DNA from: JAKFYM01 sp964416595
GTDB lineage: Bacteria > Bdellovibrionota > UBA1018 > CAIPTA01
DNA length: 64,000 bases
NCBI GenBank assembly: GCA_964416595.1
Contig: CAYQES010000003.1
Location: forward strand, 62,001 to 126,000
Direction: 5' to 3'
This document shows positions 1-7,842 of this stretch, piece after piece. The position numbers and the translations under genes were made by a program. The notes beneath the pieces are model-generated. The model saw only the letters and a list, made by a program, of their open reading frames with translations, was not told the origin of the DNA and searched no databases. How positions within the stretch are numbered: position 1 is the first letter of the stretch; the number at the start of each line of letters is the position of its first letter.

Positions 1-567
1 AGCCAAGGTTACGTACATGGATTTAGTGGAAGAACCATTTTTCCAATCACTCGCGGAGCCCGAAAAATTCCGTGGTTTCGGATCGAGGGCTGCCCCCCCC
101 ACTCCATCCCCATGGCCAGCCACGCCATGGCATACGGCGCAGTTAACGTCGTAAAGAGCTTTACCTTTAGCCACGAGAGCCGTGCCGCCATTCATGAGTT
201 TATCAAATTCTTCTTGAGATAAAGGGCCAGTGGTAGATTTCACCACAGCAGGCTTCGGCTGCGGACGTGTCCAAAGATCGGAAGCAGAGATACCGATCAA
301 GAGTATGAGGGCTGCAAAGGAGCTCAGGATATAGGCTCGGTTAAGGTTGGTATCGTACTTTAAACCCATGAAAAAGAGCATCACCAAGGATGCCTTGGCG
401 GTAGCAATCCCCAGAGAAACAAAAACGTTGGCCGTACTACCAAAATCCACGTAAGAAGCACCAACGGTTAGCACCGTAAGCACCAACAGAGCTCCTAGGG
501 TTTTATAATAAATCCCAAAGGGAACGATGTGATGGCTATGGTTATGATTGTCGTGTTTATGTTCCAT
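1..567 (-). CDS. Caa3 oxidase subunit IV-like protein fused to cytochrome c (partial)
   Basis: The gene reads on the minus strand from an ATG at 565-567 and stays open to the left edge, so 189 N-terminal residues are visible and the C-terminus is missing. After a His-rich start there are two or three membrane segments (about residues 22-39, 48-68 and 77-95) with the layout of the small CoxD/CtaF subunit IV. A cytochrome c domain follows, with heme motif CAVCH at 143-147. It lies 8 bp downstream of coxC as the last visible gene of the cox operon. The fusion would give the oxidase a second tethered cytochrome c besides that of CoxB. The heme motif and membrane segments are seen directly; the subunit name is inferred from position and topology. 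Confidence 0.8.
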   Translation of the reverse strand, partial: MEHKHDNHNHSHHIVPFGIYYKTLGALLVLTVLTVGASYVDFGSTANVFVSLGIATAKASLVMLFFMGLKYDTNLNRAYILSSFAALILLIGISASDLWTRPQPKPAVVKSTTGPLSQEEFDKLMNGGTALVAKGKALYDVNCAVCHGVAGHGDGVGGAALDPKPRNFSGSASDWKNGSSTKSMYVTLA

Positions 568-575
568 AAAAATCC

Positions 576-1220
576 TCACACCACCAAATAAAGAAGAGGG
601 AAAAGGAAAATCCAGATCAAATCCACAATGTGCCAGTAGAGTCCTACGAACTCTACGGCCGCAAATTTACGGGAATTGAAATGCCCACGACCCATACGCC
701 AATACACCCAGGCGATGGCACCCATGCCGATCAATACGTGTATGCCGTGGAGGCCTGTCATCACGAAATAAAAGGAATAGAAGAGGGCAACGTTGGCGGA
801 TTTAAAATCCGTAGATGTAAAAAAATCTCCAGGCAAAATACCGTGGTGGATTTTTTCACTATATTCAAAGTATTTGATCACGAGGAAGATGCACGCGCAG
901 AGGAAAGTGATGATTAGCATCAACTTAGATTTTCCACGCTCATCCCGTTGGATATAAGCAATCGCTAGCGCCATAGTGAGGGAACTCACGAGCAGCACCA
1001 CCGTGTTCACAGCGCCCATCACTTTATTCAAGTGGTGGTGGGCTTCCCGAAACATTTCAGGATAGAGATAGTTGAATAGACCATAGCCCGCAAAGAGCAC
1101 GCCGAATAACATTACCTCGGTTACGAGGAATAACCACATGCCGAGTTTGCCAGCCTCGAACTCGTGTTCGATGCTGTCAAAGTGGTGGGCATGATCCATA
1201 TGTCCGTGCTCTGCGCTCAT
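576..1220 (-). CDS. coxC: Cytochrome c oxidase subunit III
   Basis: Membrane subunit III of a heme-copper oxidase, which stabilises subunit I and its proton uptake. The 214-residue protein has a His-rich N-terminus, then the usual hydrophobic segments, with conserved family stretches such as KLGMWLFLVTEVMLFG near the start and HVLIGMGAIAWVYW and YWHIVDLIWIFLFPLLY toward the end. I chose the ATG at 1218-1220 because AAAGGA lies just upstream; a TTG 18 bases further upstream would add six residues. It is 20 bp downstream of coxA and part of the coxB-A-C-D operon. Confidence 0.95.
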   Translation of the reverse strand: MSAEHGHMDHAHHFDSIEHEFEAGKLGMWLFLVTEVMLFGVLFAGYGLFNYLYPEMFREAHHHLNKVMGAVNTVVLLVSSLTMALAIAYIQRDERGKSKLMLIITFLCACIFLVIKYFEYSEKIHHGILPGDFFTSTDFKSANVALFYSFYFVMTGLHGIHVLIGMGAIAWVYWRMGRGHFNSRKFAAVEFVGLYWHIVDLIWIFLFPLLYLVV

Positions 1221-1240
1221 TGGTGTTCCTTTCTCCAATC

Positions 1241-2839
1241 TTAGGTGGGCTTCACGCCGTATTCATAAGGACCAGTTGTCACCGTAGGAGTTTTTGCAAA
1301 ATTTTCTAATACAGGAGGTGATTCCGCAAACCACTCTAGAGTGCGCCCACCCCAAGGATTAGCAGGCGCTTTTGCGCCACGGAAGCAGGAGATCACACAA
1401 TTCACAAGAATGAAGAAAATCCCCAGAGCAATACCCCAGGAGCCTACAGTGGAAATCAAATTCCAGCTCGCATACATAGGTTCATAATCATGGTAGCGGC
1501 GGGGCATGCCGTTATATCCGGCCACAAATTGCGCCAGGAAGGTAACGTTAAAGCCGATGATAAAGCACCAGAACGAAACCTTGCCCCAGAACTCGTTGTA
1601 CATTTTTCCCGTAATTTTAGGGAACCAATAAAAGATCCCAGCAAAGAGGGAAATGGCGGCGCCGCCCATCATCACGTAATGGAAGTGAGCTACCACAAAG
1701 TACGTATCATGAAAGTGAATGTCTGCGGACAAAGTGCCAAGCATAATGCCCGTGATCCCGCCGATACCGAAAGTGAAAAGGAACCCTAAAGCATACAACA
1801 TGGGCGTAGCTAAGCTCACGGAACCCCGGTACATGGTGGCCACCCAGTTAAACATTTTCACGGCCGAAGGCACTGCTGTAGCCATGGTAAGCAATGAAAA
1901 GATAAAGTTCGTGAGCGGGCTTTGGCCACTAGTGAACATATGGTGCCCCCACACAAGAAAGCTCACCAAAGCTAAACCAAGGGAAGAGAATGCAATCGCC
2001 CTATAACCAAAAATTGTTTTCTGCGACATCGTGGGAATCACTTCAGAAATGATGCCCATAGCCGGCAAGATCATAATGTACACGGCTGGGTGAGAGTAGA
2101 ACCAGAAAAAGTGCTGAAAAAGCACGGGATCGCCGCCAAGTTTTGGATCAAAAAAACCAATGCCCACGGTGCGCTCGATCACGAGCAACAATAACGTGAT
2201 ACCGATAACGGGCGTGGCCAATACCTGCAAGATACTAGTGCTATAGATGGCCCACACAAAAAGTGGCATGCGGAAAAAACTCATGCCCGGGCAACGTAAA
2301 GTATGCACCGTAACGATAAAGTTTAGGCCCGTAAGGATCGAAGCAAAACCCATGAAGAACACGCCCACTACCATGCTCACCACGGCGGCCCCCGTGCGAA
2401 TGGAATAAGGAGTGTAGAATGTCCAACCCGTATCAGCGCCAGGGCCATGGAGAATGCCATACAAGTTAATTGCCATGCCCAATAGCAGCAGATAGTAACT
2501 TAATAAGTTAAGACGAGGAAACGCCACATCCTTGGCGCCAATCATGATCGGCAAAAGAAAGTTTCCAAGAGCGCCGGGGATTGCAGGAATGATGAACCAG
2601 AACACCATCACCGCGCCATGCAAGGTGAAGAGGCGGTTGTAGGTGTTGGGATCAAAAAATTGTTGGCCAGGGAACATAAGTTCCAAACGAACTAGCAGCG
2701 CAAAAATTCCGCCCACGCAAAGAGAGAGCAAGGTGGTTACGAAATACAAAATTCCGATCCGCTTGTGATCCAGAGTGATCAGCCAGTTTTTTATTCCATG
2801 GCTAGCTTCATAAAAATTCACATTTGCAGCATGACCCAT
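1241..2839 (-). CDS. coxA: Cytochrome c oxidase subunit I (aa3 type, A2 subclass)
   Basis: Catalytic 12-helix subunit that reduces O2 to water and pumps protons, 532 residues. Ligands visible by position: H74 and H387 for heme a, H250, H299 and H300 for CuB, and H385 for heme a3. Y254 is the tyrosine expected to crosslink to H250. Helix VI reads YSHPAVY, not HPEVY, so the D-channel glutamate is absent and replaced by the Tyr-Ser pair that defines the A2 subclass known from Thermus and Rhodothermus caa3 enzymes. It lies between coxB and coxC, which fits a caa3 oxidase. Confidence 0.97.
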   Translation of the reverse strand: MGHAANVNFYEASHGIKNWLITLDHKRIGILYFVTTLLSLCVGGIFALLVRLELMFPGQQFFDPNTYNRLFTLHGAVMVFWFIIPAIPGALGNFLLPIMIGAKDVAFPRLNLLSYYLLLLGMAINLYGILHGPGADTGWTFYTPYSIRTGAAVVSMVVGVFFMGFASILTGLNFIVTVHTLRCPGMSFFRMPLFVWAIYSTSILQVLATPVIGITLLLLVIERTVGIGFFDPKLGGDPVLFQHFFWFYSHPAVYIMILPAMGIISEVIPTMSQKTIFGYRAIAFSSLGLALVSFLVWGHHMFTSGQSPLTNFIFSLLTMATAVPSAVKMFNWVATMYRGSVSLATPMLYALGFLFTFGIGGITGIMLGTLSADIHFHDTYFVVAHFHYVMMGGAAISLFAGIFYWFPKITGKMYNEFWGKVSFWCFIIGFNVTFLAQFVAGYNGMPRRYHDYEPMYASWNLISTVGSWGIALGIFFILVNCVISCFRGAKAPANPWGGRTLEWFAESPPVLENFAKTPTVTTGPYEYGVKPT

Positions 2840-2849
2840 ACGACATTCC

Positions 2850-3830
2850 TCACTTCAAGGTCTTGATATACTCAATCAACTGATTCACTTCTTCATCGGA
2901 CAAAAGCCCACGGTAAGTAGGCATGGAAGGACTAAATCCCCGCACGATTTTTTTCATGGGATCCATCACGGATTCTCTGATGTAATTTTCGTCCGCCTTT
3001 ACTTTAGTGCCAGCCACCAATTCTTGTTCAGAGCCAAAGAGCCCTTTAAATGTGGGACCCACGGCTGGCTCCCCATTCACGCTATGGCAAGCGTTGCAAG
3101 AACGGCTTTTATATACTTGGTACCCTAGCTGGGCCATGGTTTGGGTGGGAGGCGGAGGAACAGTTCCCCCGTGTTCACTGGCAGCCACCACAGGTACTTT
3201 GTACATACCCTCTTGCCACTTTTGGTAATCTTCGGGCTCAAGCACATGCACCTTGCCAATCATTTTGGAGTGGGAAGTGCCGCAATACTCAGCGCAGAAA
3301 ATGTGGAAAATGCCCGTTTTTGTGGCCGTGAAATGAAGGGCCGTGAATTGGCCGGGAACGGTATCCAGCTTCACGCGAAACTCTGGAATGAAAAAACTGT
3401 GGAGAACGTCTTTCGACGTCATGATCAATTTTACAGGCTTACCCCGGGGCACATACATTTCATTCGTGAGCGTTTTACCGTCAGGGTACTGAATCTGCCA
3501 ACTCCACTGCTGGCCAATAACATTCACTTCCATCTCATCGGCTTTTGGCGTGAGCATGTAAGCGTAATCCTTCCAGCCCCAGAGGAAAAAGCCCGCAGCC
3601 CAAATGGAGATCATAAACACCGAGAGGAATTCCACTAGGTAATTGCCGGGGATGTAGACAGTTTCTTCCCCTTCTCTACGGCGCCGATAGCGGAGCGCAA
3701 AATAAATTCCTACGCCCAGAGTTCCCACGAAGAGCACCGATCCGATGCCCACCGCCACCAACATAAACAAATCGAATTTTTCCCCTTGCGTAGAAGCTGA
3801 GGGAAGAAAATTCAAGGCGAGAGAGAACAT
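2850..3830 (-). CDS. coxB: Cytochrome c oxidase subunit II with C-terminal cytochrome c
   Basis: Electron-entry subunit of a caa3 oxidase, 326 residues. Two membrane helices (about 20-45 and 65-87) precede a cupredoxin domain with the CuA ligands H144, C179, E181, C183, H187 and M190. A cytochrome c domain follows with CNACH at 245-249 and a probable distal Met at 303. The hydrophobic first helix serves as signal anchor. The start overlaps the end of sco by 19 bp, so copper-site assembly and this subunit are translated together. The tethered cytochrome lets it take electrons from ACIII or from soluble cytochrome c. Confidence 0.96.
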   Translation of the reverse strand: MFSLALNFLPSASTQGEKFDLFMLVAVGIGSVLFVGTLGVGIYFALRYRRRREGEETVYIPGNYLVEFLSVFMISIWAAGFFLWGWKDYAYMLTPKADEMEVNVIGQQWSWQIQYPDGKTLTNEMYVPRGKPVKLIMTSKDVLHSFFIPEFRVKLDTVPGQFTALHFTATKTGIFHIFCAEYCGTSHSKMIGKVHVLEPEDYQKWQEGMYKVPVVAASEHGGTVPPPPTQTMAQLGYQVYKSRSCNACHSVNGEPAVGPTFKGLFGSEQELVAGTKVKADENYIRESVMDPMKKIVRGFSPSMPTYRGLLSDEEVNQLIEYIKTLK

Positions 3831-4642
3831 GCTTTTCCTTTCCTTCGGTTGCGCAGGTACAACACTAAGTACCCCAAAAAAATTGCGGCTACCGTAGCGC
3901 CCCCCCCCACAGCCACCAAGCGCGAGGCTAAGAGCACGTTTTTGTTATCCTTTGGATCGTATGCTACAAGATGATAGCAAAACAACATCAGTTTTTCAGC
4001 AAATGTCCCAACTTTTCCTGCGCTTGCTTCTAGAAGAGAAAACTTCAAATCACGTGGCTCAAACTTGATACCCAGTAAAACCCGGCTCAGTTTTCCGTCG
4101 GGCGTGGCCAAATATAATGCCGCGCCGTGAGCATACTGCTTTTCTTCTTTCACCCATTTGTAACGAAAACCCGCTGCAGCCGCCACCCTGGCTTCGCTGC
4201 CATTCTTGCCCACGAGGAAATGCCAATGGGCAGCTGCCGCTTGGCGAAATTTTTCCTGCTTTAAGGATTCCAAGATCGACGATTTTTTAGACGCCGCCAG
4301 GTCAAACTCCTCTTTGGGATCGACACTAATCGTTACTATTTTGTAATGATCGCCCGGCAACCAATTGATCGATTCGAAACCATCCCGGGCTCCATTTAGC
4401 AATAAACCACACAGCATCGGGCAGCCGTAGTAATTGAACAACAGGGCCACGGGCTTTTTGCCGTCGAAAAAAGAGCCAAGCGTTACCGTGCGTCCGTTTT
4501 CATCCAGAAACTCTTCATGCAGGGGCAGCTGGGTGCCCAATTTTGGATCAATCCCTACTTCTTGCAGCACAGCCGGTTGTTCTTCGGCGGAAAAAGCCAC
4601 CACGGGCAAAAAAAGCGCAAAGGTCAAAACCAAAGCTTTCAT
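3812..4642 (-). CDS. SCO1/SenC copper chaperone
   Basis: Membrane-anchored thioredoxin-fold protein that delivers copper or reduces cysteines when the CuA site of CoxB is built. The 276 residues show a signal peptide (MKALVLTFALFLPVVAFSA), the copper motif CPMLC at 74-78, the distal ligand H172, and a C-terminal membrane helix followed by a basic tail. C-terminal anchoring is less usual than the N-terminal anchor of many SCO proteins. I chose the ATG at 4640-4642, which has GGAG 9 bases upstream and starts exactly at the signal peptide; a start 33 bases upstream would place a charged stretch before it. First gene of the cox operon, overlapping coxB. Confidence 0.92.
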   Translation of the reverse strand: MKALVLTFALFLPVVAFSAEEQPAVLQEVGIDPKLGTQLPLHEEFLDENGRTVTLGSFFDGKKPVALLFNYYGCPMLCGLLLNGARDGFESINWLPGDHYKIVTISVDPKEEFDLAASKKSSILESLKQEKFRQAAAAHWHFLVGKNGSEARVAAAAGFRYKWVKEEKQYAHGAALYLATPDGKLSRVLLGIKFEPRDLKFSLLEASAGKVGTFAEKLMLFCYHLVAYDPKDNKNVLLASRLVAVGGGATVAAIFLGYLVLYLRNRRKGKACSLSP

Positions 4643-4725
4643 AGGAGGATGCTCCAAATTTCTCTTCTGCCGCAATTTAACACAAAAACCTCCCAGGGAA
4701 ACGGATTGCGTGTTAGTAAAAATTT

Positions 4726-5487
4726 ATGGCTTCTAAGAACCAATACTCCTTCCAAGAGTCGGGCCTACGCTTTACTTCGGCCGACGTGGAAAAGTTCTTA
4801 CCCTTCAACGCCAAGATAAAATTATGCCACTCCAGCCTGTCCGGTGCTCTTAGTCTAAAGGGGCCTGGTGTTCGCATTCCTTTAGATCTGCCGCTAGCGG
4901 AGCAGCAAGAAGTGCTGCTGGAATTTTTCCGTCGCTGGAAGGCGCGGCAACCCGAGGAAGCCAAAAAATCTGCCTTTGATTACGTGGACGGGCAAAAAGG
5001 ATTTGTGGCCGTGGCTTTTGTTTCCTCCGCGCTGTTTTGCCTCCCCCTCGCCGTGGGGCTCTTGGCCGATTCCCGCAACCAATTCGTTTGCACCAAGGTG
5101 TTGCAAGAGCACTCCGTGTTGAGCTCCATGGATGTGGTGAAATTTAAAAAGAAACGTAAGGGCCATTATATTTTGGACTTAGAATTCACGGCGCCAAATG
5201 GCGTAAAAATCCAAGGCCGTGATCAAGTGATCACCACCGACGAAACCAGCATCCCCCGCACCGTGCCCGTGGTGTATTCACCGGAACGGCCGGAGTGCTG
5301 GTCGCTCACACCGAATTTAGAAGGCGAATCCGTGAATTGGGCCAAGCGCCGCTTCTTCGGCACTTTCACTCTACTTTTTGGCGCATTTTTTCTGTTCGTT
5401 TCGCTTTATGGCATGGGCTGGAGTGTGTCTCGCTGGATGAGACCTCGTCCATTTAAAGCTGAATTGAAACAGTTGTTTCAGTTGTAA
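4726..5487 (+). CDS. Membrane protein of unknown function, DUF3592-like topology
   Basis: I do not recognise a defined family. The 253-residue protein has a soluble N-terminal part (1-100), one membrane helix (about 92-115), a predominantly beta-type extramembrane domain (about 120-205) and a second helix (about 213-236), ending in a short basic tail. Two helices bracketing a beta domain resemble DUF3592 proteins, but the match is only by layout. It has its own promoter space (4643-4725) shared divergently with sco and is convergent with actF, so it splits an otherwise co-directional ACIII-oxidase block. A role in oxidase assembly or copper handling is possible from context alone. Confidence 0.75.
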   Translation: MASKNQYSFQESGLRFTSADVEKFLPFNAKIKLCHSSLSGALSLKGPGVRIPLDLPLAEQQEVLLEFFRRWKARQPEEAKKSAFDYVDGQKGFVAVAFVSSALFCLPLAVGLLADSRNQFVCTKVLQEHSVLSSMDVVKFKKKRKGHYILDLEFTAPNGVKIQGRDQVITTDETSIPRTVPVVYSPERPECWSLTPNLEGESVNWAKRRFFGTFTLLFGAFFLFVSLYGMGWSVSRWMRPRPFKAELKQLFQL

Positions 5488-5540
5488 ACCCGCTCGAGGG
5501 CCGAAAAAGTTCGGCGCCCGACAAGCGGTGCGTTAACGCA
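5488..5540. repeat. Nested inverted repeats between convergent genes
   Basis: In the tail-to-tail gap after the 4726-5487 gene, CCGCT pairs with AGCGG around an inner stem GCCGAA/TTCGGC (5500-5505 with 5510-5515, loop AAAG). A perfect 12-base palindrome TGCGTTAACGCA follows at 5529-5540. No T-tract follows the hairpin on either strand, so this is not a standard intrinsic terminator. It may still end transcription or stabilise the 3' ends of the two converging mRNAs. Confidence 0.45.
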
Positions 5541-5570
5541 CATGCGACACAAAAAGTAGCCGGACACCAT

Positions 5571-6746
5571 TTACATCACGTGGTGATGCATTGTCTCGTG
5601 CAGGAAAGGATCCTTCACAGGCACAGTATTATGCTTCGAAAGAAAGCGGCGCACAGCAAAGGCGAAAAATCCTAGGAACCCCAGGAACAATCCGAAATCC
5701 CAAAAGGAAAAGGTAACTCCTTTGGGAGAAAAATACGGCATGATCAACCAGAAGAGATCCACCCAAGCCCCTACGATCACAAGGGCCGCTACTTTTTCCA
5801 AATAAACAGGATTGCGTTTCGCCATGCGGGGCAACAGCAATAAGAAAGGCAACACAAAACGCAAGGCTGGTAATGCCAAGCTCACATAAACCCAACCGGG
5901 AGTTTGGCGCAAAAGAAAGAAAGTGGTTTCTTCCGGCACGTTAGCATACCAAATCAAGAGATACTGACTCACGCCGATATAGGCCCAGAACACACTGAAG
6001 CCAAAAAGATATTTTCCTAAATCATGAAAGTGATCCGCAGTAACCACGGAAAGGTAACCCTTCCGCTGCATCATGCGAATGGCCAAAATCATAGCGGCCA
6101 CGGAAGCTTGAGCGAATCCCACAAACACATACACACCGAAAATCGTAGAGAACCATTTAGGATCTAAGGATTTTAAAACATCTACGGAAAACACGGTGAA
6201 CAAAGGAGCAAACAACACCAAGAACATCGCCGACAACGGCTTTTGTTTCAACAGCCGCGCGGTGCCGCCCTCAGTGTCTTGGGCGGTGGAGTTTTTGATC
6301 ATTTTATGGGCAAAAAATACTACCACAAAAAAGAAAGCCAACACCCTGGCCACAAAAAACGGCAAACCAAAGTAACCTTGTTTACCGTGCAGCAAGTGAT
6401 CAGTGGCCATGAGTTCATGGTTTGTCCATGGATATATCTTATTCAAGCCAAAAAAGAGCACCACGGTGAAAGCCAAAGCAAAAATCAGATAGGACGCAAA
6501 AGATTCACTAACCCTGCGGATCGCCACGTTCCAGCCAGCAAAAGCCAAATAGTGTACCACCATAAAAAACAGGCCACCCACACCCAAACCCAAAAAGAGC
6601 GAATGGTTCAGCAAAAATGCGTGCCAGGTGCGTCCTGCATTCAAAAAGAGACCAACACCAAAGCTCAACACGCCAATGGCCATGAGGGCATACACCAATA
6701 AATTGGTGGAAGGATTTAATTCTAATTTCCGAGCGTCCAATTGCAT
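5571..6746 (-). CDS. actF: Alternative complex III subunit ActF
   Basis: Integral membrane subunit of the quinol:cytochrome c oxidoreductase ACIII, 391 residues with about ten hydrophobic helices. ActF is a shorter relative of the NrfD/PsrC-type ActC and forms part of the membrane core. The C-terminus is His-rich (HETMHHHVM). The gene begins 2 bp after the actE stop and is the last of actABCDEF. Assignment rests on length, helix number and its exact place in the operon; no catalytic motif is expected. Confidence 0.92.
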   Translation of the reverse strand: MQLDARKLELNPSTNLLVYALMAIGVLSFGVGLFLNAGRTWHAFLLNHSLFLGLGVGGLFFMVVHYLAFAGWNVAIRRVSESFASYLIFALAFTVVLFFGLNKIYPWTNHELMATDHLLHGKQGYFGLPFFVARVLAFFFVVVFFAHKMIKNSTAQDTEGGTARLLKQKPLSAMFLVLFAPLFTVFSVDVLKSLDPKWFSTIFGVYVFVGFAQASVAAMILAIRMMQRKGYLSVVTADHFHDLGKYLFGFSVFWAYIGVSQYLLIWYANVPEETTFFLLRQTPGWVYVSLALPALRFVLPFLLLLPRMAKRNPVYLEKVAALVIVGAWVDLFWLIMPYFSPKGVTFSFWDFGLFLGFLGFFAFAVRRFLSKHNTVPVKDPFLHETMHHHVM

Positions 6747-6748
6747 GG

Positions 6749-7327
6749 CTACTCTCCTGTTCCTGAACGTTTTTTAAGTTCACGCACGTCTTCCGCGGAA
6801 GGATTCTGGGCCCGCTGCAAAGCACGTACATAATGGATCACAGCCCAACGATCTTGGGGTTGGATTTGCTGAGCATAGGAAGGCATCACACCTTGGCCCA
6901 TGGTGATCACGTGAAAAAGGTGGCCATCGCCCCAACGGAGCATATCCGGGCTGTGGAGAGATTTTGGAATCGGATATGGATTTACCACGGGGCCATCCCC
7001 TAAACCCCGAGGGCCATGGCAAGTAATACAATAAATATTGTATACCTTCTGCCCCCGATCCAAAGAGCTGCGGCTCAATGGCAAAGGGTTACGCAATTTG
7101 CTGTCGGCCTCTTCGGGAGTTTCAATCCGATAGGGCTTATGGCCCCGGGCGATTGTGTGTTCCGGGGGCATCATCACGGAAGCTCCGTTGCCCAAGCCAT
7201 CGTACCCTTTTTGGGATTTCAAGATGGCGGTATTAGACATATGGGGCATGTACTGCATCACGGGTGTTTCTGTCTGCATAGAACAACCCGTAAACACCAA
7301 AACTAAAATCGCTAAACACCTCTTCAT
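6749..7327 (-). CDS. actE: Alternative complex III subunit ActE, monoheme cytochrome c lipoprotein
   Basis: Periplasmic electron-transfer subunit of ACIII, passing electrons toward the caa3 oxidase or soluble cytochrome c. The 192-residue protein begins with a lipoprotein signal (VFTGC, lipidated C15) and has one heme motif, CITCH at 100-104. Conserved features include the NPLPLS stretch before the heme and a later Met-rich segment (ITMGQGVMPSY) likely to hold the distal Met. Its ATG overlaps the actD stop by 4 bp (ATGA), implying translational coupling. Confidence 0.94.
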   Translation of the reverse strand: MKRCLAILVLVFTGCSMQTETPVMQYMPHMSNTAILKSQKGYDGLGNGASVMMPPEHTIARGHKPYRIETPEEADSKLRNPLPLSRSSLDRGQKVYNIYCITCHGPRGLGDGPVVNPYPIPKSLHSPDMLRWGDGHLFHVITMGQGVMPSYAQQIQPQDRWAVIHYVRALQRAQNPSAEDVRELKKRSGTGE

Positions 7328-7842
7328 ACAGGCTCCGTAACCACAGCGACTTTTTCGCTAGTTAAGGTTTTTAAGAAGGCTTCCACGTCTCCACTCTTTT
7401 GCCCTTTAAAAGGAATATAGAGAGCAAAACGGTCGTCGGAAATTCGGGGATCAAAGGGGCTATTTTTAAAACTGGGTAAGCCGTTGATGGCGAACATAAA
7501 AAAGGCCGTGCTCAATCCGGCCAATAAAACCGTAAGCTCGAACATGATCGGAATAAAAGCTGGGCCAGAAATCATGGGTTTGCCACCAACATTTACAGGC
7601 CAATCAAAAGCGGAAGTCCAAATTTGCAAATGCGTAGCGAGACCAAAGCCCACCAAACCGCCGATGAAAGTGGCCCAAGGCACGATGGAAGGTTTTAAGC
7701 CCAAGGCTTCATCCATACCGTGAATGGGAAATGGAGTATAGCTTTCCACATCCACAAAACCCTTGGCTGTGGCTGCTTTTGCAGCAGCCAGGATTTCCGC
7801 TGAAGTTTTGAAATACGCTACGGCGCCATATGCATTACTCAT
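7324..7842 (-). CDS. actD: Alternative complex III subunit ActD (DUF3341)
   Basis: Membrane subunit of ACIII, 172 residues, DUF3341 family. A soluble N-terminal ferredoxin-like part with the family motif YTPFPIHGMDEALGL is followed by two membrane helices (about residues 55-78 and 95-120) and a C-terminal tail. I chose the second ATG (7840-7842), which has GGAG 9 bases upstream; the first ATG, three codons earlier, abuts the same GGAG too closely. The start overlaps the end of actC by 8 bp. Confidence 0.94.
   Translation of the reverse strand: MSNAYGAVAYFKTSAEILAAAKAATAKGFVDVESYTPFPIHGMDEALGLKPSIVPWATFIGGLVGFGLATHLQIWTSAFDWPVNVGGKPMISGPAFIPIMFELTVLLAGLSTAFFMFAINGLPSFKNSPFDPRISDDRFALYIPFKGQKSGDVEAFLKTLTSEKVAVVTEPV

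Noticed and set aside
3141..3638. 165-codon plus-strand frame opposite coxB
   Set aside because: It is antisense to the CuA and membrane regions of a certain gene and has no family-like sequence.
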